DNA from: Buchnera aphidicola (Sitobion avenae)
GTDB lineage: Bacteria; Pseudomonadota; Gammaproteobacteria; Enterobacterales; Enterobacteriaceae
Direction: 5' to 3'
NCBI RefSeq assembly: GCF_005082585.1
Contig: NZ_CP034855.1
Location: forward strand, 62,001-126,000
DNA: 64,000 nucleotides
Every line of letters starts with the position of its first letter. The stretch's first letter is position 1. This document shows positions 12,501-22,623 of this stretch, in pieces. The position numbers and the translations under genes are program-made. The notes beneath the pieces are model-generated. The model saw only the letters and a program-made list of their open reading frames with translations, was not told where the DNA came from and ran no database searches.

Positions 12501-12528
12501 ATTGTAAAGCCAGAAGAAATAGAGTCAA
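12501..12528 (-). promoter_or_regulatory. Sigma-70 promoter of the tRNA-Val/tRNA-Lys unit
   Basis: On the minus strand a -35 box TTGACT (12523-12528) and a -10 box TACAAT (12501-12506) are separated by 16 bp, each one base from consensus. They lie about 22 bp before the mature tRNA-Val 5' end, right for a short leader. Assigned by consensus and position only. Confidence 0.7.
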
Positions 12529-12681
12529 TCTTTTTTTTTAAAAACATATTTGTTTGTTGTAATTTTGATCATAATGGTTAAATTATAACCTATATTTTAA
12601 GAAACAAGATTGATAACGCTAATGTCAAAATATTTATGTAAGTTATAAATAATTTTAAAAATAATATCTTTTAAGGAATAT

Positions 12682-14085
12682 ATGAAAGTAAAAACTCGCT
12701 TTGCACCCAGCCCTACTGGAAATTTACATATTGGAAGTATTCGTACTGCTTTTTATTCTTGGTTGTTTGCGAGACATTATAATGGAAAGTTTGTACTTCG
12801 TATAGAAGATACTGATCTTTCACGTTCTGAATCAATTTCTACTGATTTTATTATAAATGGATTGAAATGGTTAGGGTTAAATTGGGATGAAGGTCCTTAT
12901 TTTCAAACTCAACGATTAAATAGATATAAAGAAGTTATTAGAGTTATGTTAGAAAAAGAAGATGCATATATCTGTATTTGCTCTTTTCAAGAATTAGAAA
13001 AAACACGTATGAAACAAATTAAAAAAGGCTATAAACCCCGTTATCCTGGTACTTGTAGAAATTTAAAAATTAAACATGTATTAAACAAAAATTATGTAGT
13101 ACGATTTAAAAATCCATTGTTTGGAAAAGTAACATTTCAAGATGAAATTAGAGGAGAAATTGTTTTTAATAATGAAGAATTAGATGATCTTATTATTCAA
13201 CGGTCTAATGGTATGCCTACTTATAATTTTTGTGTTGTCATAGATGATTTAGATATGAAAATTACTCATGTTATTCGTGGAGAAGATCATATTAATAATA
13301 CACCTCGTCAAATTAATATTTTAAAATCTTTAGAAGGTGATATACCTATTTATGCTCATTTATCAATGATTTTAGATGAAGAAGGAAATAAAATCTCTAA
13401 AAGAAAAAATTCTGTAAATATAATGGACTATAATAAAAATGGTTTTTTACCAGAAGCATTATTAAATTATATCGTACGATTAGGTTGGTCTTATGGTGAT
13501 CAAGAGATTTTTAATATATCAGAAATGAAAAAATTATTTAATTTAAAATCAATTACTAAATCTTCTAGTATAGTAAATACAAAAAAACTTCTATGGATAA
13601 ACAAATATTATATTAATAATTTACCGTTAAATTATGTGTCTAATCTCTTTGATAATTATATGAAGAAGCAAAATATTGATACACAAAATGGTCCTAATTT
13701 AGAATCTTTAGTTAAATTATTAAGAAGTCGTTATCATACTTTAAAAGAAATGGCGGAGTCTTGTCGGTATTTTTATGAAGAATTTGATCTTCTTAACAAA
13801 AAAGAAACAGAAAAATATTTCACAATAAAAAATTGTTGTGTTTTAGAAGAATCTTATAGAAGAATAAAAAAATTATTTATTTGGAATAACTATAATATAT
13901 CTATGATTATTAATGATATATCTACAAGTATTAAAGTAAAAACAAAAGAAGTTAATATGATATTACGTATTTCTATAACAGGAAATATATATTCGCCTAG
14001 TATTAGTACTGTAATTTATTTAATTGGTCGAGAAAAAACTTTATCAAGAATCCAAAAAGCAATTTTATATATTAAAAATTTATAG
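12682..14085 (+). CDS. gltX: Glutamyl-tRNA synthetase
   Basis: GltX charges tRNA-Glu with glutamate. The 467-residue protein (E. coli 471) is a class I synthetase with the HIGH motif in '[15 protein letters not shown]' near residue 9. The KMSKS equivalent is '[10 protein letters not shown]' near 235. A cysteine-containing insert ('CICSFQEL', 'GTCR') marks the zinc region. An AAGGA ribosome-binding site precedes the ATG. Its position between tRNA-Val/Lys and tRNA-Ala is the enteric arrangement. Confidence 0.97.
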   Translation: MKVKTRFAPSPTGNLHIGSIRTAFYSWLFARHYNGKFVLRIEDTDLSRSESISTDFIINGLKWLGLNWDEGPYFQTQRLNRYKEVIRVMLEKEDAYICICSFQELEKTRMKQIKKGYKPRYPGTCRNLKIKHVLNKNYVVRFKNPLFGKVTFQDEIRGEIVFNNEELDDLIIQRSNGMPTYNFCVVIDDLDMKITHVIRGEDHINNTPRQINILKSLEGDIPIYAHLSMILDEEGNKISKRKNSVNIMDYNKNGFLPEALLNYIVRLGWSYGDQEIFNISEMKKLFNLKSITKSSSIVNTKKLLWINKYYINNLPLNYVSNLFDNYMKKQNIDTQNGPNLESLVKLLRSRYHTLKEMAESCRYFYEEFDLLNKKETEKYFTIKNCCVLEESYRRIKKLFIWNNYNISMIINDISTSIKVKTKEVNMILRISITGNIYSPSISTVIYLIGREKTLSRIQKAILYIKNL

Positions 14086-14228
14086 AAAATATGTTTTATA
14101 TATAATTAAGGATGTTACAAATTATTTATAAAAAATTTGACAGGTATGATTTTTAGTAAGATCATATTTGAGTTTTTATAGAAAATATATCTTCAGATTT
14201 TATTTTGAGATAATTTATAAAAAATAAA

Positions 14229-14257
14229 TTGACACGGTTCCTGTGTTTTTATATTGT
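14229..14257 (+). promoter_or_regulatory. Sigma-70 promoter of tRNA-Ala
   Basis: A perfect -35 box TTGACA (14229-14234) and a -10 box TATTGT (14252-14257) are 17 bp apart, ending 8 bp before the mature tRNA-Ala 5' end. It is one of the clearest promoters in this A/T-rich window. Confidence 0.75.
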
Positions 14258-14265
14258 AACATTTT

Positions 14266-14338
14266 GGGGCTATAGCTCATTTGGCAGAGCGCTTGCATGG
14301 CATGCAAGATGTCAGCGGTTCGATTCCGCTTAGCTCCA
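14266..14338 (+). tRNA. tRNA-Ala (GGC)
   Basis: A 73-nt cloverleaf begins GGGGCTATAGCTCA with anticodon stem CTTGC/GCAAG and loop ATGGCAT (anticodon GGC), ending 'TTAGCTCCA'. It is near-identical to E. coli tRNA-Ala(GGC). The bases after the discriminator A are TTA, so CCA must be added by Cca. It has its own promoter just upstream. Confidence 0.97.
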
Positions 14339-14356
14339 TTAAACTTAATTTTTAGA

Positions 14357-14385
14357 CTGTGCTAAAATTTTTTTATTCAGCACAG
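14357..14385. repeat. Inverted repeat between tRNA-Ala and fliE
   Basis: A perfect 7-bp inverted repeat (CTGTGCT / AGCACAG) encloses a 15-nt loop containing seven T. It lies between the convergent ends of tRNA-Ala and fliE and could end transcription from either side. There is no U tract after the stem on either strand, so terminator function is only a possibility. Confidence 0.4.
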
Positions 14386-14398
14386 AAAATTATATAAG

Positions 14399-14707
14399 TT
14401 AAATTTGTTGATTCATTATTTCTTGATAAGCCGATATAACTTTATTTCTTATTTGGATTGCCATTTGTATAGAAATAGAAGATTTTTCTAAATTTATCAT
14501 TACATCGTTTAGAGATACTCCTGATTGATTTAATGTAAATTTTTCAGAATCAACTTTTGCATGATTTTGAATTTTGCTTATTTCTCCTAATGCTGTTTTT
14601 ATATAGTCTAAAAACTTATCATTTTCTTTTTTTTGTATTTTGGTGTTTGTATCTAACAAATTAATTTTTGCATTAATATATTGATGATTGATATTATCAA
14701 TAAACAT
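14399..14707 (-). CDS. fliE: Flagellar hook-basal body protein FliE
   Basis: FliE joins the MS ring (FliF) to the proximal rod and is the first axial protein exported. The 102-residue product (E. coli about 104) has the helical C-terminal part of the family ('FTLNQSGVSLNDVMINLEKS' then 'IQMAIQIRNKVISAYQEIMN'). It is transcribed divergently from fliF, as in E. coli. Confidence 0.93.
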   Translation of the reverse strand: MFIDNINHQYINAKINLLDTNTKIQKKENDKFLDYIKTALGEISKIQNHAKVDSEKFTLNQSGVSLNDVMINLEKSSISIQMAIQIRNKVISAYQEIMNQQI

Positions 14708-14932
14708 AATCTTCCTTTATAAATAATTTTTAATATATTTTTCAAATTTTTAAAATACTATCATATCTTTATAAAGATAAAAATACTATCATATGCAAAA
14801 GATAAATATTTTAGTACTGTTTAGTATAGTATTATATTTAACAGGAAATTTTTTTATTTCATACTTTTTAATGAAATTTTTTAATTATCACTAAATTATA
14901 GTTAGAACTAATTATTCAGATAGGAAGATTTC

Positions 14933-16606
14933 ATGAATTTCAGTGCTATAGAAGATTCAGTTGTAAAAAATAAAAAAAAATTTAATAATTTTTTATCTCG
15001 TTTTTTAAAAAATTCTCGTATTTTAATTATTTTATTAACAGCCGCAGTTCTTACTGCTGTTTCTGTTTCAATATTAGTTAAGTCTCCCGAGTATCAAGTT
15101 TTATACAATCATTTATCTAATGAAGATAGTGGAGCTATTATTAATGAATTAAATCAAATGAAAGTTCCTTATCAATTTACTGATATTTCAGGACAAATAT
15201 CAGTTCCAAAAAATAAAGTTTATGAAATTCGTTTGCATTTTGCAGAAAATAATCTTCCTAGAGGGGGGGGTGTTGGTTTTGAGTTGTTAGACAAAGAAAA
15301 ATTTGGATTAAGTCAATTTAATGAGCAAATTAATTATCAACGTGCTTTAGAAGGCGAATTAGCTAGAACTATACAAAGAATTAATATTGTAAAAAGTGCT
15401 AGAATACACATAGTATTTCCTAAATCATCACTGTTTTTACAAGATAAACAAAAATCGTCAGCTTCTGTTGTTTTAGAACTTCAAACAGGAAGTACACTAA
15501 ATACAGGACAAATCAAGGCAATATTACATTTAATTTCCAGTAGTATATCTAATCTTTCAGTAGAAAATATTACTATTGTAGATCAATTAGGAAGATTATT
15601 AAATCAGACTTCTTTAGAATATGATCAAATTAATGATGTACAGTTTAAATATTCTGAAGATATTGAGTCTCGTTATAGAAATAGAATAAAAAATATTTTA
15701 GAACCGTTGGTGGGAATAGGTAATATTTACGCCCAGGTAACTGCACAAATAGATTTTAATGCACAAGAAAAAACACAGGAAAAATATTCACCAAATACTA
15801 ATTATAAAAATCAAGCAATAAGATCCCATCAGATAAGTATTCATGATCAAATAGAGCAAGAAAATATAAAAGAAGATATAGCAAGTTCTTTATCGAATAA
15901 TGATGTTTATTTTGATAAGAATATTCAAAATAATACAAATATAAAAAAATTAAAGCCTATTAATACTAGTAAAAGTGTAAAAGATAATTATACACCTTTT
16001 AATAGTAATATTAATAGAGATAATACGATCAATTATGAATTAAATCGCAGTGTATCACATACTAAAATGAATATAGGAGAAATTAAAAGATTATCAGCAG
16101 CAGTAATAATTAATTTTACTAAAGATGAAAACGGAAAATATGTTCCGTTAACACCAGAAAAAGTAAAAAATATTAAGAAATTAATACGTGAAGCAATAGG
16201 ATATTCTAGATCTCGAGGAGATAGCATTCATCTTCTTAATGCATCATTTGTTAATAAATATAATGATGAAAACATACCAGTTAAAATAAATAATTCAAAT
16301 ACGTTTACGTTATCAAATTCTTTACTTACTTTTGCTCCATGGATTTTTTCTTCCTTTTTACTTGTTCTTTTATTAAAAAAATATATTTGTCCATTTTCAA
16401 AAAATAACACTATTAAAAATACGCCGATTATAAGAGAAAATAGAGATCAAAAAGAATATAATATTATAGAAAAACACGTTGCTCAAGTAGATATTCAAAA
16501 TAATTTAAACGTAGATACGTTAATCCATAAAATTTGCAATATATCTAATCAGAATCCACGTACTATAGCGTTGATTATTCGTCAATGGATGAGTGATAAA
16601 ATATGA
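14933..16606 (+). CDS. fliF: Flagellar MS-ring protein FliF
   Basis: FliF forms the membrane ring that carries the rotor and houses the export gate. The 557-residue protein (E. coli 552) has a transmembrane segment at about 30-50 and ring-building motif 1 ('YQVLYNHLSNEDSGAIINEL'). A variable low-complexity periplasmic loop lies near 280-370, and a second membrane segment near 455-470. The C-terminal FliG-binding tail '[17 protein letters not shown]' is intact. A GGAAG site precedes the ATG. The stop overlaps the fliG start by 4 bp. An in-frame run of eight G (15263-15270) is unusual here. Confidence 0.97.
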   Translation: MNFSAIEDSVVKNKKKFNNFLSRFLKNSRILIILLTAAVLTAVSVSILVKSPEYQVLYNHLSNEDSGAIINELNQMKVPYQFTDISGQISVPKNKVYEIRLHFAENNLPRGGGVGFELLDKEKFGLSQFNEQINYQRALEGELARTIQRINIVKSARIHIVFPKSSLFLQDKQKSSASVVLELQTGSTLNTGQIKAILHLISSSISNLSVENITIVDQLGRLLNQTSLEYDQINDVQFKYSEDIESRYRNRIKNILEPLVGIGNIYAQVTAQIDFNAQEKTQEKYSPNTNYKNQAIRSHQISIHDQIEQENIKEDIASSLSNNDVYFDKNIQNNTNIKKLKPINTSKSVKDNYTPFNSNINRDNTINYELNRSVSHTKMNIGEIKRLSAAVIINFTKDENGKYVPLTPEKVKNIKKLIREAIGYSRSRGDSIHLLNASFVNKYNDENIPVKINNSNTFTLSNSLLTFAPWIFSSFLLVLLLKKYICPFSKNNTIKNTPIIRENRDQKEYNIIEKHVAQVDIQNNLNVDTLIHKICNISNQNPRTIALIIRQWMSDKI

Positions 16607-17598
16607 TTTTAAATGGTATTGAGAAAAGTGCATTATTATTAATGTCAATAGGTACTGATCAAGCAGGAAAAATATTAAAACATTTAACTCCTTTTGAAGT
16701 GCAAGAACTCATAACTGCTATGGTTAATATTAAAAGAGTTTCTACTCAAAAATTAAACGAAACTCTCTTAGAATGCTATAATATTGCAATGAAAAGCAAT
16801 ATTTTTAACTGCAATAATAGTGACGAGTATCTTATTAAGATGCTGACTACAGCATTAGGAGAAAAACAAGGAAATTTTCTTTTACAAGAAGCATTAGAAA
16901 TCCGAAACGCCAAAACATGTATTGAAGCACTTAACTATATGAAAGCCAAACAAGTTGCTTTTTTATTAGATAATGAACATCCTCAAATTATTACTACAAT
17001 ACTAATATATCTTAACAAAAATCAAGCAGCTCAAGTCCTTTCATTTCTCAGTGATAAAAAACGTGCTGAAATTATATTAAGAATTATAGATTTTCGCGGG
17101 ATCGAAGAATCTTGTTTAGTAGAATTGACACAAGTTATTAATAATTTATTAAAAAATAAAAAATTAGTTCTATCAGATCAAGGAGGGGTAAAAACTGCTG
17201 TTCAAATTTTAAATTCAATGAAAGTGCAACATGAAAAAGAAACTATAAAAAAAATTAGTAAATTGAATGTAGAATTAGCTGACAAAATTATTAAAGAAAT
17301 GTTTTTATTTGAAAATTTAGTAGATTTAGATGATAAATATATTAAACTTGCAATAAAAAATATAGAAAAAGAAAAATTGTATATTGCACTTCAAGATACT
17401 AATTCCCTGATTAGAGAAAAGTTCTTTAAAAATATGTCCGAGATAGAATCTAGAAAATTATCTTTAAGTTTGCAAAAAAAATCTTATATTTCTAATACTT
17501 CAATACAAAATGAGCAAAAGCTAATTTTGATAATGATTAAAAGTATTATAAAAAATGGAAGTGTTTCATTAAAAAATTTAAGAGAGTATTATGTCTAA
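16603..17598 (+). CDS. fliG: Flagellar switch protein FliG (torque residues lost)
   Basis: FliG links FliF to FliM and normally makes torque against MotA. At 331 residues it equals E. coli FliG. The middle-domain motif '[11 protein letters not shown]' near residue 125 and the MFxF region '[12 protein letters not shown]' near 235 are kept. In the C-domain, aligned without gaps to E. coli as I remember it, the five key charged residues are replaced: K264 by Q, R281 by I, D288 by L, D289 by S and R297 by S. It likely remains as a structural part of the export base. Confidence 0.96.
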   Translation: MILNGIEKSALLLMSIGTDQAGKILKHLTPFEVQELITAMVNIKRVSTQKLNETLLECYNIAMKSNIFNCNNSDEYLIKMLTTALGEKQGNFLLQEALEIRNAKTCIEALNYMKAKQVAFLLDNEHPQIITTILIYLNKNQAAQVLSFLSDKKRAEIILRIIDFRGIEESCLVELTQVINNLLKNKKLVLSDQGGVKTAVQILNSMKVQHEKETIKKISKLNVELADKIIKEMFLFENLVDLDDKYIKLAIKNIEKEKLYIALQDTNSLIREKFFKNMSEIESRKLSLSLQKKSYISNTSIQNEQKLILIMIKSIIKNGSVSLKNLREYYV

Positions 17599-18256
17599 TT
17601 CGATCTTAGAAGAAAAATGGAAAAGATGGTATCCAAGAAAAACATTTTTAAAACATACAAAAAAGAATAAAAGAACTTTATATGATTCTGATAAATTTAA
17701 AAAAGAAGATTTTCTTGTAGATTTGATAAGCTCACAAAACCTTGTAAGTAATAATACACGTAAAACTGAAGTAGATTTTACAAAAACTAAAGAATATAAA
17801 ATAGGTTTTGAAAAAGGATTATTACAAGGTAAAGAAGAGAATATTTTATTACAAAAAAAATTAAATAATTTATTTTTGAATTTTGAAAAAGCTCTTTTTA
17901 TTTTTGAAAATGCACTATATTCTCAATTGTTAAAAACAGTTTTAAAAATTTCATCTTATGTAATTGGAAAAAAAATTGATTTTGATGAATCAGTTCTAAT
18001 AAATCATATCAAAAAAATTATCGATAAAGATGGTATTTTTTTAAAAAAACCACAACTTATAGTGCATTCTAATAATAAAAAATTAATAGAAAATATCTTT
18101 AAAGAGTTTTTAAGTACTTATAAATGGACAGTAATTTCCGACGATAGTATAGATTTAAATGGTTGTAAAATTAGATCAGAAAGTACTGATATAGATGCTA
18201 CAGCACATGCTAGATGGGAAGAATTATGTCGTCTTATTAATTCAGAGGAATATTAA
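17591..18256 (+). CDS. fliH: Flagellar export ATPase regulator FliH
   Basis: FliH forms the stalk that ties the FliI ATPase to the switch and delivers export substrates. The 221-residue product (E. coli 228) has the N-terminal Trp motif ('WKRWYPRK') used for docking on FliN/FlhA. A helical middle ('[13 protein letters not shown]') with GxxxG-like repeats follows. The C-terminal FliI-binding domain ends '[15 protein letters not shown]'. It overlaps fliG by 8 bp and fliI by 1 bp, indicating coupled translation. Confidence 0.93.
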   Translation: MSNSILEEKWKRWYPRKTFLKHTKKNKRTLYDSDKFKKEDFLVDLISSQNLVSNNTRKTEVDFTKTKEYKIGFEKGLLQGKEENILLQKKLNNLFLNFEKALFIFENALYSQLLKTVLKISSYVIGKKIDFDESVLINHIKKIIDKDGIFLKKPQLIVHSNNKKLIENIFKEFLSTYKWTVISDDSIDLNGCKIRSESTDIDATAHARWEELCRLINSEEY

Positions 18257-19617
18257 TGAATTTAAGATTTGCTCAATTTTTAAAAAATTTTTCTTCTTTT
18301 GAAAATAGGATTGAGAAACTGTCTGATATTATTAATTATGGTCGTCTCGTTAGTATTAATGGATTAGTTTTAGAAGTTTCAGGATTAAAAGCACCCATTG
18401 GTTCAGAATGTTTTATTGAAAGAATAGTAGATGGTAAAAATGCAAATATTAATGCTGAAGTGATAGGTTTTTCAAGAGACAAAACTTTATTGCTATCTTT
18501 TGAAGAAATTTATGGTGTATTTCCTGGAGCGCGTGTTTTTTCAAAATTAAATAGTTATGTAAATTGTGTTACAAAAAAAATGCCATTAGGGTTAGAACTC
18601 TTAGGTAGAGTATTAGATGGTCAAGGAAAACCATTAGATCAATTGCCTAAAATTAATTATAAAAATCATGCTAAAATAAAAATTTATAAAGATAACCCAT
18701 TAAATAGAACTCCAATTACTGAAGTATTAGATACTGGAATACGTGCTATAAATGGACTTCTCACTATTGGGAGAGGACAAAAAATAGGAATTTTTTCTAC
18801 TTCAGGTATTGGTAAAAGTATTCTATTAGGTATGATGGCAAGGTATACAAAAGCTGACGTTATTATTATTGCTCTAATTGGAGAGCGAGGTCGAGAAGTA
18901 AAAGATTTCATAGAAAATATATTGGGTGTTGAGGGATTATCAAAATCAGTAGTAATTGCTGCTCCTGCAGATAAATCGCCTTTGTTAAAAATACAAGCAG
19001 CATCTTATGCTATTAATATTGCTGAATATTTTTATAACAGTAACAAACACGTATTGTTAATTATGGATTCTTTGACTCGTTATGCTATGGCACAACGAGA
19101 AATTGCATTATCTTTAGGCGAGTTGCCTATTTCAAAAGGTTATCCAGCTTCTATATTTTCAAAAATTCCAAATTTAATAGAACGTACGGGAATTTTTAAT
19201 AAAGACAAAGGTTCGATTACTTCATTTTATACAGTTTTAACTGAAGGCGAAGATGAACAAGATCCAGTTTCACATCTTGCTCGCTCTATATTAGATGGGC
19301 ATATTGTATTATCTCGTTATTATGCTGATTTAGGTCATTATCCTGCAATTGATATTGAATCTTCTATCAGTCGTGTTATGCCTGATATTATTAGTTCTAA
19401 ACAGTATAAACAAGCTTTTTATTTTAAAAAATTAGTCGCATCTTATCAAAGAAATAAAGATTTAATAAATATAGGTGCTTATGTTAAAGGAACTGATTCA
19501 GTATTAGATCATGCAATAAAAATTTGGCCTAAATTAGAAAAATTTTTACAACAAGAAATGTCAGAAAAAAGTGATTATGTTTTTTCTTGTCAATCGTTAA
19601 ATGAAATATTTCTTTAA
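18256..19617 (+). CDS. fliI: Flagellum-specific export ATPase FliI
   Basis: FliI is the F1-beta-like ATPase that energises flagellar type III export. The 453-residue protein (E. coli 457) has an intact Walker A in 'GIFSTSGIGKSILLG' (K187). It also keeps 'IALIGERGREVKDFIENIL' near 215, the Walker B 'LLIMDSLTRYA' near 265 and the hexamer motif 'GYPASIFSKIPNLIERTG' near 300. No catalytic loss is visible, so export should still be powered. Confidence 0.97.
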   Translation: MNLRFAQFLKNFSSFENRIEKLSDIINYGRLVSINGLVLEVSGLKAPIGSECFIERIVDGKNANINAEVIGFSRDKTLLLSFEEIYGVFPGARVFSKLNSYVNCVTKKMPLGLELLGRVLDGQGKPLDQLPKINYKNHAKIKIYKDNPLNRTPITEVLDTGIRAINGLLTIGRGQKIGIFSTSGIGKSILLGMMARYTKADVIIIALIGERGREVKDFIENILGVEGLSKSVVIAAPADKSPLLKIQAASYAINIAEYFYNSNKHVLLIMDSLTRYAMAQREIALSLGELPISKGYPASIFSKIPNLIERTGIFNKDKGSITSFYTVLTEGEDEQDPVSHLARSILDGHIVLSRYYADLGHYPAIDIESSISRVMPDIISSKQYKQAFYFKKLVASYQRNKDLINIGAYVKGTDSVLDHAIKIWPKLEKFLQQEMSEKSDYVFSCQSLNEIFL

Positions 19618-19646
19618 CATCTAAATATTTTGGATGTATTATACTA

Positions 19647-20099
19647 ATGATATATAAAAAAAATTTTTTTTCTGTATTAGAAGACATTGAAATTAAAAAA
19701 ATTGAAAAAGAAATAATCAACATTAAAAGTCTTTATTTAAAAAAAAAACAGAATACTGAACAAATAAAACTATTAATTAATTATCAAAAAGAATATTCAA
19801 AAAAAATATATAATAAAATGACTTCAGGTATTTGCATACATAAGTGGAAAAACTATAATAATTTTATTAAGATATTAGAAACAATTATTGAAGATAATGT
19901 AAATAGAATTGAAAAAAATAAAAAAATTATTGAAGACAATTTAAAAAAATTGTCTAAAAATCAAATGAAACAAAATGTTTGGAAACATTTAAATATAAAA
20001 TATAAAAAGAAAATATTTAAAACAAAAAAAATACAGCAAGAAATAATTGATGATAGTTACATTCAATTGAAATTTTTTAAAAAAGGACAAGTACTATAA
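19647..20099 (+). CDS. fliJ: Flagellar export chaperone FliJ
   Basis: FliJ is a small coiled-coil protein that sits in the FliI hexamer and connects it to FlhA. The 150-residue Lys/Glu/Asn-rich, highly charged product has the helical pattern and length of FliJ (E. coli 147), although sequence identity is low. The call rests mainly on position between fliI and fliK. It overlaps fliK by 1 bp. Confidence 0.85.
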   Translation: MIYKKNFFSVLEDIEIKKIEKEIINIKSLYLKKKQNTEQIKLLINYQKEYSKKIYNKMTSGICIHKWKNYNNFIKILETIIEDNVNRIEKNKKIIEDNLKKLSKNQMKQNVWKHLNIKYKKKIFKTKKIQQEIIDDSYIQLKFFKKGQVL

Positions 20100-21172
20100 T
20101 GTCAGAAATGATTTGCAATATAGTTTCACAAAAAAATATTTTTTTGAATAAAGCCAATAATTATTTTAATATTATTTACGAATCAGATTTATCAGAATCC
20201 GTTTTTAATAAATTAAATCAATACTTGTTACATCAAGCAATAGAATTTGATAATGTTTTCACGGAAGAAAAAAAAGATAATGAAGATAAAAATATTATAT
20301 GTGCTAATTTTATAATTAATAATTTATTACATATTCTAAATAAAAAAGATATAAATTTTGATTCAAAACAATTTAATGATATAAAAGATGACAAAATCGA
20401 AAAAAAAAAGACAGGAAGACCGCACGATAGTTCATTAAATGCTATTAATTTTTTTAAAAATATAAAAAAATATAAAAAAAATAAAATTAAAGAAACATTC
20501 AACATATTAAAGACTAAAAAAGTCTCTAGTGAACTAATAAACAACAAAAATCATTGTAATTTAATTAACAAAATAAATAATGACTCTTTTTTAAAAGAAA
20601 TAAATATTAATAATATCAATAGAAAAAATATGTCTTTTATAAAAGATGAAAAAAAAATAACTTTTTCAACAGATATAAAACAAAATAAAAGTAATTTATT
20701 TTTATCTAAAAATATAAATAAAATCGATAATGTGATTGTTCGAAGAAATTCAATTCAAATTTTTAATAAAAAAGAATATATAAAATCAAATGTAGAACCA
20801 TTAACTTTAAATGATTCACAAAACTCTATTGAATGGAAAAAATTAATTAGTCATAAAATACTTTTGTCTATTTCTAATAAAGATAATCAAGCAGAAATAC
20901 ATTTAAAACCAGAATCTTTAGGCAATATACATATTATCATTAATATGAAAAATAATGCAGCCACATTAAAATTTATTTCTCAATGTAAAAAAATAAGAAT
21001 TTTTTTAGATAATTATATGCCTTATTTACGAAATTCATTAATGAAAAATGGAATTAAATTAGAAAATTTTAATATTTGCAGTTCTTCAAAAAATAAACAA
21101 GTAAAAAACTACAAAAATGTTTCTCGCACTGATAGTCTTATGCAATATAAACTAATTGATATATACGTGTAA
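20099..21172 (+). CDS. fliK: Flagellar hook-length control protein FliK
   Basis: FliK is an exported ruler that measures the hook and then switches the export gate. The 357-residue product (E. coli 375) has a Lys/Asn-rich N-terminal part without recognisable sequence. The C-terminal hook domain is preserved: 'AEIHLKPESLGNIHIIINM' (about 266-284), then 'RIFLDNYMPYLRNSLMKNGI'. The long N-terminal region is very A/T-biased. fliL, which follows fliK in E. coli, is absent. Confidence 0.9.
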   Translation: MSEMICNIVSQKNIFLNKANNYFNIIYESDLSESVFNKLNQYLLHQAIEFDNVFTEEKKDNEDKNIICANFIINNLLHILNKKDINFDSKQFNDIKDDKIEKKKTGRPHDSSLNAINFFKNIKKYKKNKIKETFNILKTKKVSSELINNKNHCNLINKINNDSFLKEININNINRKNMSFIKDEKKITFSTDIKQNKSNLFLSKNINKIDNVIVRRNSIQIFNKKEYIKSNVEPLTLNDSQNSIEWKKLISHKILLSISNKDNQAEIHLKPESLGNIHIIINMKNNAATLKFISQCKKIRIFLDNYMPYLRNSLMKNGIKLENFNICSSSKNKQVKNYKNVSRTDSLMQYKLIDIYV

Positions 21173-21261
21173 TCAAGAATATAAAATATTTATACTCTTT
21201 GGTGTATAAAAAAATCGTATTTTCAGTTTTTTTTAATAACTTTTACCTGTGAGGGATGCAA

Positions 21262-22218
21262 ATGGGGAAAAGTAATAATTTGTACAATGAATTTAACAAT
21301 AATAAAAGAAAAAATAATTTAAAGAATTTTCTAACAGAATATGAAATTAAACTATTAAAAACCATAAATAATTGTTTTATAGATCAGTGTACAAAATTTT
21401 TTTCTAATTTTATTAAAAGTAGTGTGAGATTAGTTTCTTGTAATATGCATATTGGATCTTTTAATTTTGACAAGAAAATCATACAAAATTTAAGATCTCT
21501 TAATTTAATAGAAATATTACCTTATAAAAAGCAATGTTTTGTCATTTTTCCTCATAATTTTTTATCTTTTATTATAGATATTTTATTTGGAGGTCAAGGT
21601 TTTTTTTCAAATACAACTAAAAAAATAACAGATATTACATCTACTGAATCTTTAATAAATATAAAAATTATTAAATTTATAACTAATTCTTTTACTAAGA
21701 TTTATAAAAAATATTTTTCACCAGAAATTAATTTTATTAATACAAAAACTTTTTATGATATCAAGAAATCGAATTTTGATTCAAATACAGTATTTTTAAT
21801 TAATTATTTTAGTTTTCAAATCAATAATGTTGAATTTTTTTTCAATATTTTAATTCCAATATCAATACTTAAACATATAAATAAAAATATAGTTTGTTCA
21901 ACTAGTGATAATCATGCCAATATAAATCTAGAAGAAAATATTGTAAATAGAGTTTCTTTGAATGATATATATGATGTTAAACTGAATATCATATCTAAAA
22001 TAATTGGTATTTCTATTTCGCATGATAAAATTTCTAATTTATCTATAGGAGATATTTTATCAATTCAGAAACCTAATAAAATTGTAGGATTTATAGAAGA
22101 TCAAGAGGTTTTTTTAGGTAACTATAAAAGATTTAATGAACAATCTATTGTTTTTATAGAAGAATTTATTCACTCTAATATAGAGTTCAATCAAGATAAG
22201 GAATGTTTTAATGAGTAA
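21262..22218 (+). CDS. fliM: Flagellar switch protein FliM (no CheY-binding peptide)
   Basis: FliM joins FliG to FliN in the C-ring and, in motile bacteria, binds CheY-P. The start is taken at 21262, not the ATG at 21256, because GAGGG (21251-21255) touches the first ATG but is 6 nt from the second, which gives an E. coli-like MG start. The 318-residue protein keeps the middle-domain 'LFGGQGFF' and a C-terminal SpoA-type domain ('[20 protein letters not shown]'). The N-terminal 'LSQAEIDALL' CheY-binding motif is missing. It overlaps fliN by 8 bp. Confidence 0.93.
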   Translation: MGKSNNLYNEFNNNKRKNNLKNFLTEYEIKLLKTINNCFIDQCTKFFSNFIKSSVRLVSCNMHIGSFNFDKKIIQNLRSLNLIEILPYKKQCFVIFPHNFLSFIIDILFGGQGFFSNTTKKITDITSTESLINIKIIKFITNSFTKIYKKYFSPEINFINTKTFYDIKKSNFDSNTVFLINYFSFQINNVEFFFNILIPISILKHINKNIVCSTSDNHANINLEENIVNRVSLNDIYDVKLNIISKIIGISISHDKISNLSIGDILSIQKPNKIVGFIEDQEVFLGNYKRFNEQSIVFIEEFIHSNIEFNQDKECFNE

Positions 22219-22612
22219 TATAGAAGAAAACTCAGATAAGAAAAAATTGATCGATTCTGAAAAAAAAACTTCTAAAGATAAAGAGATTAATGAAAATATA
22301 TTATCTCCAAAACATTTAAATAAAAATATTTTAAATGATTCTAAAGATGTAATAAATAATAAAAAAATTATACTTAATACACCTGTTAATATTACTGTGG
22401 AATTAGGAGCATCAAAAATAAAAATAAAAGATTTTCTTAGCTTTTCTAAAGGAAGCATGTTAATTTTAGACAAACCGATAAAAGATCCATTAGACATATT
22501 TATTAATGGTCATTTAATTGCATCGGGTGAAATTGTAGTTTTAGAAAAGAAATATGGTCTTCGCATTACAAGCATAAAAAAATCTTTAAAAACTATAAAT
22601 ATTTTATCTTAA
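22211..22612 (+). CDS. fliN: Flagellar switch protein FliN
   Basis: FliN forms the bottom of the C-ring and docks FliH-FliI with its cargo. The 133-residue protein (E. coli 137) has a charged N-terminal spacer and a well conserved SpoA domain: '[19 protein letters not shown]', then '[20 protein letters not shown]', then '[11 protein letters not shown]'. Good conservation of this export-docking surface contrasts with the loss of torque and signalling residues in FliG and FliM. Confidence 0.95.
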   Translation: MSNIEENSDKKKLIDSEKKTSKDKEINENILSPKHLNKNILNDSKDVINNKKIILNTPVNITVELGASKIKIKDFLSFSKGSMLILDKPIKDPLDIFINGHLIASGEIVVLEKKYGLRITSIKKSLKTINILS

Positions 22613-22623
22613 ATTTAAACTTT

